DNA of 64,000 nt, from contig JANUWI010000005.1 of assembly GCA_025504975.1 (NCBI GenBank), positions 682,001-746,000 on the forward strand. The letters are read 5' to 3'. The stretch comes from Plenodomus lindquistii (Eukaryota > Ascomycota > Dothideomycetes > Pleosporales > Leptosphaeriaceae). A program made the translations under genes and the position numbers. Below, piece by piece: positions 43,252-54,813 of the stretch (within the stretch, counting starts at the first letter, position 1; the number at the start of each line of letters is the position of its first letter). Below the pieces are notes generated by a model. The model saw only the letters and a list, made by a program, of their open reading frames with translations, did no database searches and was not told the origin of the DNA.

Positions 43252-45108
43252 TCAATGGTCCTCCGTGATATCAATGACAGTCGACTTGAACTTCCTCGCT
43301 GATACCTTACGGTTGAACAAGATGTCCAACTCGCGGTAAGATCGGCCCTTGAGTTCAGGAAGACCAAAATAAGCAGAGACGAAGCAGACGACAGCTGTTC
43401 CTCCCCAGACGTATCCGCACTTGCCGGCCATGTTCCAGCCGCTGGGGTTCAGCATGCGAGAGGCAAGATAGATCATAGGGATCTCGGCGACGTAGTATGC
43501 AGCACGACCGACACCAGTGCTGAGAGCGCGAAGACGGACGGATGAGGTCTCAGCGATGATAGAGTATGAGATGGGGCCCAGGGAGCCGGCGAAGACGAAG
43601 GAGATGACAATTCCCAAACAAGCCTGAGCATAGTTCGTTGCGCTGTTTTGTGGGATGGACGCGCAGATTCCAAGGAGCATGAGCAGAGTGATGTTTACAG
43701 CAGTACCGCCGAGGTAGATGGTTCGGCGACCGAACATGCTGCTCAACGGCCAGGCCAGGATATTGGCAACGAGCTGAAGACACGAGTTGATCAAGTTGAG
43801 TTTGAAAGAGAAATCGGTCGACATGCCGGCTTGCTCGAAGAAGAATGTGGCTTGGTTGGCGATGAGGTTGCCGGCGAAGTTCTGCGATGCATAGATCAAG
43901 CAGGTGATGAGTGTTCGGCGCAGATCGGGTCCCTTGACGAGATCCAGAAGTGAGGGTTCGCCGCCGAGATGAGCTTCGATCTGGACAGTGCGCTCCATCA
44001 TAGCAAGTGTCTCTTCGGCAGCTGCTTCGGTCCCGTTCTTGTGCCCCAGACGTTTGATCGATTTGAGGGCCTCTTCTTTACGGCCCCGGCGAATGAGCCA
44101 CCATGGAGATTCGGGAGCGAAGAACATGAGAATCATAAGAGGTGTCTGGTAGGGAGATCAGCGCGAACTCATATTGCATGACTCGGAAGTACTCACGGGG
44201 AACATCCACTGCAGAGCAAGGGGTCCACGCCATGCCCACATGTCTGTGCGGCCGTTGAAACCGTAGCAGCACGCTGCGACAATGATGCTACCAATGGACC
44301 AAGACATTTGAAGTGTTGCAGTACAAACACCACGGAGGACAAGAGGAACGACCTCGGAGGCATAAGCAGGCGAATTTGCGATGAAGAGTCCCCACGGAAC
44401 GCCTTCGAAGGCTTGTCCAATGACCAAGACTTCAAGAGAATCGGCCTATGACATTGTCAGCTCCAAGATTTCCCAACTTGATCATTGGCAACTTACGAAG
44501 AAGGAGATGAAGATAGTAGCGTTCATGAGAAACAAAGACAGTAAAGTGGTCCATCGGTATCCAAGTCGGTTGGTTATAGGCCCTGCCATGAAGACACCAA
44601 TGAAGGCACCACATTGGCCAGCTTGGAAAAGCGAACTTTGCCACTTTGTTGGAATAGTTTTGCCAGACCCTTCAATTTCAACACCGTAACGCTCCTTGAA
44701 GGCTCCAAGGGCGACGAAGTTGCCGTTCAAGAACATGTCGAAGGATTCCATGACCTGATTGGTTGTTAGCTGGCCGTTGTGGCTTGCTTGACGGGTAAAT
44801 GCTCCGAAAACGCCACCGTCCCGATCTCGAGAAAACTTACAATCGTAAAACACATGGCGCATGCCCAGAAACACGCCCACTGCAGATCTGTCAGCTTAAG
44901 ATGTAGATATGTTGACTGGGTATATTCATACTGGATGGGTTTTGACAGCTTCCAAGACACTCATGTTGTGTTCCCTCTCCTCTGCGTTCTGAGCATCGGT
45001 CATGCCATTCTTGTCCTCGTAGAGCTCCGCCTCATTGTGTTCGTCCTTTTCTGACAAGACCCCGCCGACTTTGTCGACATGGGTCGCGTCGTGCTTTGGC
45101 TCCGACAT
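43252..45108 (-). CDS. MFS alpha-glucoside/maltose-type sugar permease
   Basis: Sugar:proton symporter, 538 residues, five exons: 45108-44932, 44879-44841, 44754-44497, 44445-44197 and 44145-43252, all joined at phase 0. Exon 2 encodes only 13 residues. A hydrophilic N-terminus (about 58 residues) precedes TM1. Family motifs are MESFDMFLNGNFVALGAF (TM1), GAFIGVFMAGPITNRLGYRW (TM2-loop), GVPWGLFIANSPAYASEVVP and LRG (TM4), PESPWWLIRRGRKEEALKSI (the central loop motif), and PISYSIIAETSSVRLRA (TM10). The C-terminus has the PELKGRSYRELDILF signature of fungal sugar transporters. Known relatives take up maltose, sucrose or other alpha-glucosides; the exact sugar is inference. Exon 2 has two AGs 8 nt apart as possible acceptors; only the second (CTGCAG) keeps the frame. 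Confidence 0.9.
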
Positions 45109-46835
45109 AGTTTCGATTTTGGCAGTGCTCAGTCTGACGAACCGGACCACCTCAAGGTAAATGACAAGCAACAAAAATTGACACCGACCAAGGTCTCAAC
45201 GAACATGGCTGCTTAAATACTAACGGTATGTCACACTACTGGCCTCGGCGTTGTCAAAGTCAAGACCCAGTTAAGCCCATGGGGCCCCGCACAAGCTTTC
45301 CAGGGTTGCTTGTCATGCAGCTAGCGGCTCATTGGTGGCTTTTCTGGCAGAGCCGCACAACACGTCCGAGCGAACGTCCGTTGCCTTTCTTAGTCTCAAA
45401 AGAACTGTTTCCGAGCTTGCTATTGATGCAAACACACGAGATACCCACATCGGCTTTGCCTGCTTCGAGTAGTCCTGCCGCGACGGTAATGGATCGGTAA
45501 TCAGAGCCTCACGGGAGCCGCGGACGCTGGGCGTTCTTGGGTGTGGACGCTTGAGTTGCAACGGTGCAATGCTTCTTTGCGTAAGCCTGCCGGTATTGCA
45601 GCGGTGTGGAGTCGTGATAGATGTGTGGATGTGATTCCTGTGTCGTCTTAGCATGCTGGAATAACGCAGCACATCTACGAGTACTCCCGAGACCCATTGC
45701 AACCATCCATGTGGTCTGGTCCAGGCGTGGCTTATACCGAGGAAATCGTAGGATGCCTGCACTGCAAACAATGTTGCTGCCAAGTGATCAGATGATAATT
45801 TGTCACATCCCACTTCAAGCTTCACACCGAGCGAGTCACTCACATGCACCTTCAGAACCTCGTATCAGGTCCACAAGTATTATGTTGGTACCCGCTTTTA
45901 AGGCGCTTGCGATGTTGGTCAGACGCGACCCCAGACCTTACTGAAGTGGTGGAATGACATCAAGAAGGAGGCGAATAGTGGAGGACCTTGGGGATCCTTA
46001 GCGCCTAGCTGTCAAGGCTAGGATCCCGCGGTGGAAAACCGACAGTGCGGTCATGCTGAGGAGCCGCAACAGGGTGACGTAGGAGAGATATGTACGGGTA
46101 GATAATATACCGACTTCCGATGATACTCGACAGAAGTTACAATGCAGAACTTCCAAACATCTGGGTGATCAGTGGTACCTGTCTTTCTCTTTACTGAGCG
46201 AGACTCCGTGTCTTTATCAATTCTTACAGGCAACTATGGCAGTGTGAATATGGAAAATATTACTGACAGGTTTGCATCGACCTCTGCTGATCCAAGTCGT
46301 CTAGGTGCTGTAGGAGAGTATTGGTCTACACGGCCACCGCATGGAAGTCTTGTGTTGCCGGCAGATCCGTCGTGCTCGTCTGCCTGCTATACGTCCCGTG
46401 GCTCATTCTGTCGCAAACCTGTAAAGAAGAGCTTCCGTTCCAAGCAGAGTGCACGGGCTGCTGTCGCTGATATTCCGTCCTCGGGCGTTTGCCCGTGAGT
46501 AAGTCGTGGGGGTGCACATGTACAAGCGAGCCAACCTTACGCGACTGCCTAGTAAAAAGAGATGCGCCATTCCAGTAGAAAAAGACGACTGATTCTGTTA
46601 GCGGCAATAAGATGCAGTTGTGGACTGATGCAAATATTACCTATTGGGCGCCTTTATTCATCGATGAGAAGGGCTCCTACGGCCATATGGCTTGTCCGCG
46701 GACAACAAAATAGCGCTCTCACTTCGTCATGACCAACCGCCCACTACCTGTGTTAATTTTTCATTCTTACCTAATAGTTCATGTACAATGTTGTCTCCCG
46801 CGACTTAGCAAAAAAGGGCAGCCATGCCTCGATCC
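45109..46835. other. Gene-poor stretch with a hairpin
   Basis: 1.7 kb upstream of the permease gene and downstream of the secreted-protein locus. No supported gene. Contains the hairpin at 45991-46027. Confidence 0.5.
45991..46027. repeat. Short inverted repeat (hairpin)
   Basis: gggatccttagc at 45991-46002 can pair with gctaggatccc at 46017-46027 with one bulge; the loop is 14 nt. It stands alone in a gene-free region. Confidence 0.6.
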
Positions 46836-47354
46836 CTAGTTACAAAAGCTCTCACACTGACCCTCCCTCTCTATATACTTATCAAAGTCATAGCCCTGCG
46901 CTTTCCACGCTTTATATAACTCCAATCCTGTCGCATCCCAGAAATCACACCGTACACTCCTTCCACGGCCAGTATTTTCGCCGCCAACCGTCGCACCCAG
47001 CCCCATTCTCGGATTGCCAGGCCATCGCACCTTTGCCCGTACGCCTGTGCACCCATCGCCGTCGTAAATACTGCAATTGAACTTGAAGGTCTCATCACCT
47101 GCATATTGGTCGGGGTCGAATGAGGTAATGTTGCCCAAGAATGAAAGACGAAGTTTGGTGCAAGTAGCCATTGGATAGATAGCGTAGGAACATGAGCCAG
47201 TATAGCCCGGAGACGTGCACATGTATATGCCGCCTATACGGCCATTTTCGCCGGTGGAGCGTTGAGGAGCGGGCACGGGCTTTCGTTAGGGTAGTGTCGC
47301 TGAGAAGTGGTATGATAATGATGCGAGTAGGAGTGATTGAATTAGTGAGTGCAT
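46836..47354 (-). pseudogene. Secreted cysteine-rich protein locus with in-frame TAA after the signal peptide
   Basis: The open frame 47285-46836 encodes a mature-looking domain with eight cysteines: GGIYMCTSPGYTGSCSYAIY, CTKLRLSFLG, NCSIYDGDGCTG, VRCDFWDATG and a C-terminal QCESFCN. I associate the GGIYxCTxxxxxGxC opening with a widespread family of small secreted fungal proteins. It has no usable ATG of its own. Upstream and in the same frame, ATG 47354 starts a 22-residue hydrophobic segment (MHSLIQSLLLASLSYHFSAT) that is a convincing signal peptide, but codon 47288-47286 between the two parts is TAA. No GT donor exists between that ATG and the stop, so a simple intron cannot remove it. 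The locus is therefore probably a recent null allele; alternative upstream exons giving a non-secreted product are possible but look worse. Confidence 0.6.
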
Positions 47355-47689
47355 GCTGGGCGTAGAAGATACTGACAATGTTTCTGGTATGGTGTCTCGT
47401 TTTCATCAAGTGGTTATCTAAGAAGAATGAAAGATTTGGCTGCTGATATTGCTTGGATTGATCCAGAGGTCCGTTCTTTGTTGTGCAACCTGGACTGTCC
47501 GGATCCTGTCTCGAATTCATTGTCTCAATATCTGGAACAAAACCGATCAGGGAAGTGGCATTGTTCAAATCCAGGAGCTGCTGTTTTGCTTGTTGATACA
47601 CCGAGAAGAAAGAGGCCGTAAGTTTTGGAAACACAGCGTGAGCTACAACACCCCTAAGTAGATATTTGCTGACGCCTACCAGCCCATGA
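47355..47689. other. Intergenic
   Basis: 335 bp between the secreted-protein locus and the stop of the receptor gene, both on the minus strand; nothing supported. Confidence 0.4.
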
Positions 47690-49392
47690 TCAAGAGTGGG
47701 GCGAATAAAAAGGCGCATTAGGTGGTATCCAGCCTGGTTGAATAGAGTCCTGATGGGGTACGTGGTGTGACAAGTGCATCGCTCTATGACCATCTGCTGG
47801 CTCGCTTTGAAGTTCGACCTCAGATGTCCGCGTAATAGTCATATCTTCTTTCAGATCTGAGCACGATCCTGGCTTCTTAATCCTCTTCCACAGGCGTGCC
47901 ATGCTTGGTTTCGGTCGTCCATCGATCGCGATCTCATTGTCCAGTATGGCCTCTTGGCTTTCGCGCTCTGCGTCTCCGCTCGCCATGATGCGCCTTTCCT
48001 CGATATCCCAGTGCCTCAGCTCACAGCTCTTGCCTTTATCAGTGTCGACTTCCGGTATGCTATGCAGCGTGGCTGACTGTCCGGTTGTAGAGGTTCCTGA
48101 CGCCTTCGGCGCACTCCTAAATCGACTGGGCGTTTGCGGATTTGATGTGGAGCGTGAGGATTTCCCCAGAGAGATACCTCGTGACAAAGTATCTGAAAGG
48201 CTGAAAGGTATTTGGGCCAGGACTGGACGAAGGACAGGCGCCGATGCACATATCTAGATTGATCAGCGGAATCAGCCGAGATACTTGTCCTTACTAACAA
48301 CACCCAGATCGATCTCGACTGCGGCTGCTATCCATAATGGATACGCATACCAGGTCTGATCGTATGACACTACGAGGGACTGATATATAAACCACGTGCG
48401 GATGATACCAGCAACCGTGACGATGATGCCTAGGCCGAATAACACAGCTACAGCGATCCGCTGGCGAATTGGCATATGGAGCTGTACGTCGTCAGTCCCG
48501 GACTTATCCCATCAATCGATCTCTGACTTACCCCATAAATCAAAGGCAACGGGGTGATTGTCGTCGCAAAATCCGCGACACAGTTGATTATTCCGCAAAT
48601 CAGGGTGACCATTCCTTCGTCCATGCAACTACCGACCGGAGCACTCAAGATCCAATAATTTTTGACAGGATCACACACTGTTTGTAGACTCGATGAGCAT
48701 GTGTCTATGTCAAGATTAAATGGATAGACCTACAAAAGATAGAAAGAAAAGTAAACGAGACAAAAATGCCAACCGTATATAACACATTCGCGTGAATGAG
48801 CCATTTGAACCCTAAAAGACTTCGTAAGACGGTTGCGACCACTTGAAGCGATGTCTTGAGAATTCTCTTACAAGTCTTGCCAGAATCCGCTACGAGTCGG
48901 TAGTAAAAACAATGAAGCGATAGTCGGGTGAACGTGGCAGCCGCGGTGAAGACTACCTTCGCACTCATGGCTATCTTTGAAGTAGGTACGAATTTATCGA
49001 ATGGGATGTCGTACACGTGCTATCTGTATCGTGAGCAGGTGTCCACATAATCGGATGCTACAGAAGGGCGTTTGACTCACACGATCCCAGCCATAATGCC
49101 GGTTTGCAAGTAGGACCACAGTTGTGAGACCAATGGTGAATAACTTGATGCATTAGCATTGCCTCCACCCAGCTGTACAAAAGGGACGTACCAAGGCTAG
49201 AAGGATGAACACATCGTCTAGTCCAAACCACCTCTTGATGACCAGACGTGTATACAAACGTAAGCCTACTGTAATTATCACAAGGCCTAAAAATGCCGAA
49301 TTGACCACGACGAGTGCGTTCCCCCGCGTAGTCGGATTCTCATAGTTCGGCGTTGGCCACGAGAGCAGTACTTCGTATGGCGGAAGCCTCAT
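47690..49392 (-). CDS. PTH11-like integral membrane protein (fungal rhodopsin-fold domain), second copy type
   Basis: Six exons, all at phase 0: 49392-49192, 49143-49081, 49019-48774, 48729-48532, 48481-48299 and 48253-47690, giving 484 residues. TM1 is LVVVNSAFLGLVIITVGLRLYTR; then WFGLDDVFILLAL-LFTIGLTTVV (family W-x-DD motif), KIAMSAKVVFTAAATFTRLSL, CDPVKNYWILSAPVGSCMDEG (the extracellular Cys loop), CGIINCVADFATTITPLPLIYG, RIAVAVLFGLGIIVTVAGII and, across intron 5, EIDLGV-ICASAPVLRP, the diagnostic TM7 end. A polar C-terminal tail of about 170 residues with Ser-rich and charged segments suggests cytosolic signalling or regulation by phosphorylation. The intron 3 donor (GTTGGC) is weak. 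Only distantly similar to the receptor at 26-27 kb, so not a recent duplicate. Confidence 0.8.
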
Positions 49393-52328
49393 ACTATGCT
49401 GCACTGGAATTAAGATCTGAGCCAATTGACCAGTTTGGCCTGCGGAGCTGGTGGGCCCAACTTGCTCCAAGGTCCTGCAAGGACCGACTGGACGTTGAAA
49501 GGTCGCGTGCACGATATGCGGGCGTACATGAAAGAAGAGCACAGCGGGAATGTTTGAGGTCCTCAAGAACGTAGGAAGGAAGAAGAAATCCCGCGGCACT
49601 AATCGAAAGTTCAAGTTCAACGGCCTCATCGGCAGCTAAAGGAGCCAGCCAGACGCCACTGCATGTAGAGTAGGCCGGAGCGATTCCTGTGTGACGTTTG
49701 TACAACGAAGCCACGGCGGCATTGAATAATCGACCGTCGCACGGCAGACTGCAGTTGTTTGAAGCCTGGACACAGACCACACATCCGCATGATCGTCGGG
49801 GAGAGTTAGGACTCTAATGGACGATCAAACTCACTTCCTGGAGTTCGGGGGCTATTGCGCAACACTCTACCAAGGGCTCTTCGTCCCAGCATGCAGGCAT
49901 TTGGCTGGCAGCTGAAATATGGCAGTGGGCACTATTTTGAGACTGATCCGGCATCTGGCTCCCAATTTCCACAAGGCAAAGCTACGTACACGCAACTGGT
50001 GGTCCTTAGCTGCATCGGAGTTCTTGCTCTAGTCGTGCAACCTGTCGTGGCGCAAACCTTCAGCTATTCTCGGGCATGTCTCGCGCACCAATAGGCGGCC
50101 CAATGAATTTGTACACGAAAACCAACGTGTCGACAGGCTTGCCATGTGTGATGCCATCTCCCGTACGCTGCGCGTTGTCAACTTGTCGTGATGATGAAAG
50201 ATCATGGTCGTGTACCAGGATACGCGTCGGCATCTCGCAGCCACTTGAGATGACTGATCAGACGAAAGCGGGCCAGCGGCGATGCCGCCATCTAAATCAA
50301 GCCTTAGTCCCACGCTAGCACGTTGTGAACAAGCAGCGGAGCAAGATTCAGCACAGCTGCCGCTCAAAAGTCCAATAACGTCAATTGCGTGGGTTCCAAG
50401 ACAAATTATCATAGCTGATGGTCCATGAGCACTGATCCTATAACGAGACTGCGAGCTTCCAGGCCACATCTGGGTATCACGTGAAATCTGCCTGACACCG
50501 CCAACTGGGTCTGCCAAGAGTCACCTCGCTGCTCAGGCATCATCGAGCCTGACATTTTGCGGAGATTGATTCACATGTCTCCGTAGTACATCGACCATGT
50601 ATGCTGTGACTTGCGCGAACGTGGTAGACATTTTGTTGTGCAGATGCTCACTGCATGCGGCCGCATCACCAAGTTGACGCACTCCAGCCATAGCACAACT
50701 TCGGCGTCCACGGACCAAGGGGCTGAGCAAAGCCGCTTGTTACTGTCTAGTAATGTAAACCTCACGATTAGACTTGAGCCTAGACTCTTAGTCGGCATGC
50801 TTGACTCTTGTATCCACGATCACCTGGGCACTCTATGGCGAATCGCAAGCTACAAGCAGTGCCATTGGAAATGTGAAACCCGCTGAGGCCCATCCTTGTG
50901 AAAATAGCATATTCACAAGCAGGACAAGACTATCAGTTCAGCGCACCGTACGGACATCCTCTAATGGATCTACCTAAGAGGATAATCGTTCAAGTGTGCA
51001 GTATGCTCAACATTAACCACGCGGAATGATCTTGAGGTCGGATCATGCGGTCATATCACTGGGATTCTCGTATGCTATCTTCAGAAGCGCACGTGATTTT
51101 GAGTACCATTTTCGTTGAGCATTCTCTTGACTTCATTTCCGCTGGTTTCACGGCAGGGATGAACAACAGCTTGTAGTCGCACCACGGCTGAGTGGCCGAA
51201 TATTTCCCGATGTGTCGGTCACCAAACGTGTCGCCCCTGTCTTTGGCTATGAGCCTGCCGGTATTCTGGGTTCCGGGATTTACTGGTAACTGTTCAGTCG
51301 AGCTGTCGGTTAATGTTTAATTCTGGCCAGCGTCTCCGACTACGAGTTCAGGGCTGGCCAAAATCATCCTCACCGTCACCGGATGGAACCTATGCACCAA
51401 CGCTCTGTGAAAGTTTTACCAGCTGTAACAATCTTTACCTCGGCAAATGTCACTTGCTGCAGCAAAATAGTGGAGTAGCTGCTCAATTAGACTATCATTG
51501 GGCGATGTCGTTCCAATTCAATCAATTTGAAGCTGTACAAATATCTTGCGATATGCTCGAATGTAGCGACCAGGTCTTGCTATCCGCGCTCCTTATGGGG
51601 GTGGGATTTACAAATGTGTTCTCAAGATGAATACTCTTTACCCACGCAAACTCCTCCTTGAATGAGCATTGCGGCTTTTTGTTACCAAACTGTGTCCAGA
51701 CATCATCTCCTACTTTCGAGCTCAGCTCGCCAGGAACTTTGGTGGCTGAGGCGAAACCTCTACATAACATCCGAAGCTGCCTGATTGGTTGCCAGCGGTA
51801 TTCAGCCCTATCATTGCGCTTGTTCAAGCAGCTGGCTGTCGTCGATATTTAGCTCAGCAAATGCCCACAGCTTTGAACTACCTTGATCGGTGACGATAAT
51901 CAGATGGATAATCAGATGGGATGTGAAGATCCCAATAGCACGAACACCCTTTAAGCCAGTAACTCAACTTATGATAAGAAGGGGCGTCGAATCGACACGT
52001 GTGGATGCCACCAACACCTTCACCGTTCAGTGTCTAGAGTTGTGATTCGTTAGTCTATATGCAGTGGTGCATTAAGGAAGCACACGCCAACGTACTCAGT
52101 AAGCCCTAGTTGATGTACAGTCAGAGCCGGCTGACTTACATGGGCTGGTCGTCAGGTTGTGTGTGCGTGGACAGTTGCAACGTGTAGTGTGTCTTTGTGC
52201 TGTCCCAAACCACAGCTACCCATTATGCCTGCGACCCATTCATCTCAGTAGACAGCACCATCTACTTCGCTATCGGCGAAAACTTCTTCAACAATACAGA
52301 CCGGCAGATCTAGAGTCGTGCGGTTCCC
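49393..52328. other. Longest gene-free stretch (2.9 kb)
   Basis: No supported gene, RNA gene or intact repeat. Open frames such as 50517-50029 (minus) and 51313-51630 (plus) have no conserved motifs and no splice-supported extensions. A decayed element cannot be excluded without homology searches. Confidence 0.5.
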
Positions 52329-54047
52329 ATGTCTTTGTTCGTGTTCGTGCTCATCTTCCCGAGCGTCTTTTATGTGAGCAATATCCCACTCTCTCAGTCG
52401 TGCTTAAGTTAACTTTCTTTACAGCTAAGCGCGAAAGTCGTATACAATGCCTTCCTCCACCCTCTAGCTCGTATCCCCGGACCTTTCCTCGCACGGATCT
52501 CGTCACTGCTTTCTTTCTACCACGCCTGCAAAGGTGATCGACATGTATGGCTCTGGCAATTATTTCAGCTCTATGGCCACAAAGTGCGAATTTCAACAGA
52601 TACTGTCGTCTTCGATGACGCAGACGCGTACAACACAATCTACTCGTTCAAGGCAAATGTCCAGAAAAGTAGCTTTTACGCTGCCTGGTCGCGCAACGAG
52701 AACGACAAACACACTCTGGGCGCTGTTGACAAGGAACTTCATGCGAGAAAACGACGATTGCTGAACCTGGCTTTTACTGATCGTTCCATCAGAGCGTCTG
52801 GGTCGTTCATGGCGAAACACATCCAACGTTGGCTCGAGCTTGTTGGACCTGCAGAAGGAAAGGATCCCGCGGAATGGTCTGAGCCCCATGATCTGTCCTT
52901 GTCCATCGGGAATCTAGTCTTTGACGTATTGGGAGATATATGCTTTGGTGCACAATTTGATACAAAAGAGCCCGGAGTGAACAGCTTCAAGTCATTACCC
53001 CACGAGTTTAACGAATTCTTCAAAATCGGGTATGCTGTAAGTGCAACCGTAGCCGTCTTCTCAGCGCTCAGCTGCACCCAGGATGCTGACACGACCTAGG
53101 TAGCCAAATCGCCGTTCTTGGATATGCTCATATGGTTGAAGCCTCGCGGCTTAGATCGTGCAATGGACGCCATGCGACCGCAGTCGCTCCAGAGATATTA
53201 TGCCTTTCTCGAAAAACTCGTCAGGCAACGAATTACCGCCGAAAAAGAGCGCGTTGCAGCTGACCAACCATTAGAACGCGAAGACTTGTTCCACTTCCTC
53301 TGTGGTGCCGTAAATCCAGACACCGGAAGGTCTGCCTTTACGTTTAGCGAGTTGCTTGCCGAAGCAAATCTGGTACTCATGGCCGGCTCTGACACTACAG
53401 CGATCACTGCTAGTAGCATGTTCTTTTACCTGACGCACAACCAGAGAGCATATCATAAACTCGTTACAGAGATTCGAGGAACATTCGCTGGTCCGGAGGA
53501 GATTGTCCACAGCCCCAGATTGCTGAATAGTGTGTACCTCCGGGCGTGCATCGAAGAAACGTTGCGTCTTGCTCCAGTGTCACCCAGTGAACTACCGCGT
53601 GTTATTCTTCGAGGAGGCATGCATATTGGCACTGACTTCTACCCTGAAGGTGTTATTGTTGGCTGCCCCGGTTGGGCAATGAATCGAAATGAAGAGCTCT
53701 ACGGCGACGCGATGACCTTCAGACCAGAACGATGGATCCCATCCAAAGATCTCGATAGCCTCAATACCGAAGAGGATGTGCGGATCTTGAACCGTGGTCT
53801 GCACACCTTTCTCAAAGGGCCCACTGATTGTGTAGGCCAGAAGATGGCCATCCTGCAGTTGTGCATGTTGGTCGCAAGGACTCTTCTGCGCTACGACGTC
53901 AGGCTGGCACCAGGTACGCACAGAGGAGAAGGAAGGCCGGAGTTCGGCTGGGGATCTAGAAATCGTCGTGATTTCCTGACGAGGGATGCATATGTTGCGC
54001 TCAGAGAGGGGCCGATAGTGCAATTCAGGCCACGTGGAGAAGCGTGA
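52329..54047 (+). CDS. Cytochrome P450 monooxygenase with atypical heme loop
   Basis: Microsomal P450 of 534 residues from exons 52329-52373, 52425-53036 and 53100-54047 (introns 51 and 63 nt, GTGAGC and GTAAGT donors, TACAG and CCTAG acceptors). The short first exon plus the start of exon 2 form the N-terminal membrane anchor (MSLFVFVLIFPSVFY), followed by the proline hinge HPLARIPGPF. I-helix AGSDTTAIT, ExxR in EETLRLAP, and PERF-equivalent FRPERWIP are all intact. The heme-binding loop reads TFLKGPTDCVGQKMA with Cys463; the consensus FxxGxRxCxG has Arg where this protein has Thr461. The overall look is that of fungal isotrichodermin C-15-hydroxylase/benzoate-hydroxylase-like P450s, but the substrate is unknown. 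It is co-oriented with the secreted esterase 0.8 kb downstream; no synthase gene is near. Confidence 0.9.
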
Positions 54048-54813
54048 TCGCATTCCGGGTCAAAGGGATACCGGTATATGCTATGAAGATCGTGTCTCAT
54101 TCTATCACAAGACCAGGCTCTTCTTCTTTCCTGGCGTCCAGTGATGAAATAGTAAGTTCATAACTTCTGTTCAGATGGATCGAAAGGAAAGCTTGATGGC
54201 GCGGTGGTGACGCGACTTAGCGCGATTTTCAGCAGCCGAACAACCAGCCCCCACCTAAACTCTCTTGTCCTTAACACTGTCGCCTCAAATTGTCCTGCAT
54301 CAGCACCAGGATTCATGCATTTCATGGGGAAGCGAAGGTCATCTTTCAGTGAACGAGATGACGTCACCGCGCAAAGTCCCTACCAGCTTTTTGGCGTTTT
54401 ACTGCCCAATCTATCACAATTTCATCGCAAAAGGCTAAGATGCGACTACGGAACTTAAGAGGTGCTTGTTTGCGCTCCTGCAGCGAGGGAATGTACCTGT
54501 CAATAACTTGTCTGTATAGTCATAAGGGATCGCTGACTGGTGCGTTGGTCCGAGATACACCAAGTGATTACAGCCATGTTCCTATACTGGTCGGGCGACT
54601 CCCCCAATTTATCCCGCACTGATGCATATTAATCACTCCCCACAATATCATATATCTCCTCGTACAGCCTGTTGGCGATCAGAAAACGAGATGCCGAAAA
54701 AGCCTGGTCTCAACTGCGTGCGAGGTGCTTCTCAAATACCATTCATCGCTTTCGACCTAACCTAAGCTCCTGGATTCTTCTAACAGCCTCTGACCCTCCT
54801 GAACCACATCACG
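54048..54813. other. Intergenic
   Basis: 766 bp between the P450 and the esterase gene; no gene seen. Confidence 0.45.

Noticed and set aside
47095..47793. 232-codon open frame on the minus strand overlapping the secreted-protein locus
   Set aside because: It overlaps two better-supported genes in other frames, has no domain, and its composition is irregular; the eight-cysteine frame is the meaningful one.
50029..50517. 162-codon minus-strand open frame
   Set aside because: No recognised motif, poor start context and no splice-supported neighbours; likely chance.
51170..51245. tRNA-like A-box (ggctgagtggccga)
   Set aside because: No matching B-box or foldable cloverleaf follows, so I do not call a tRNA.
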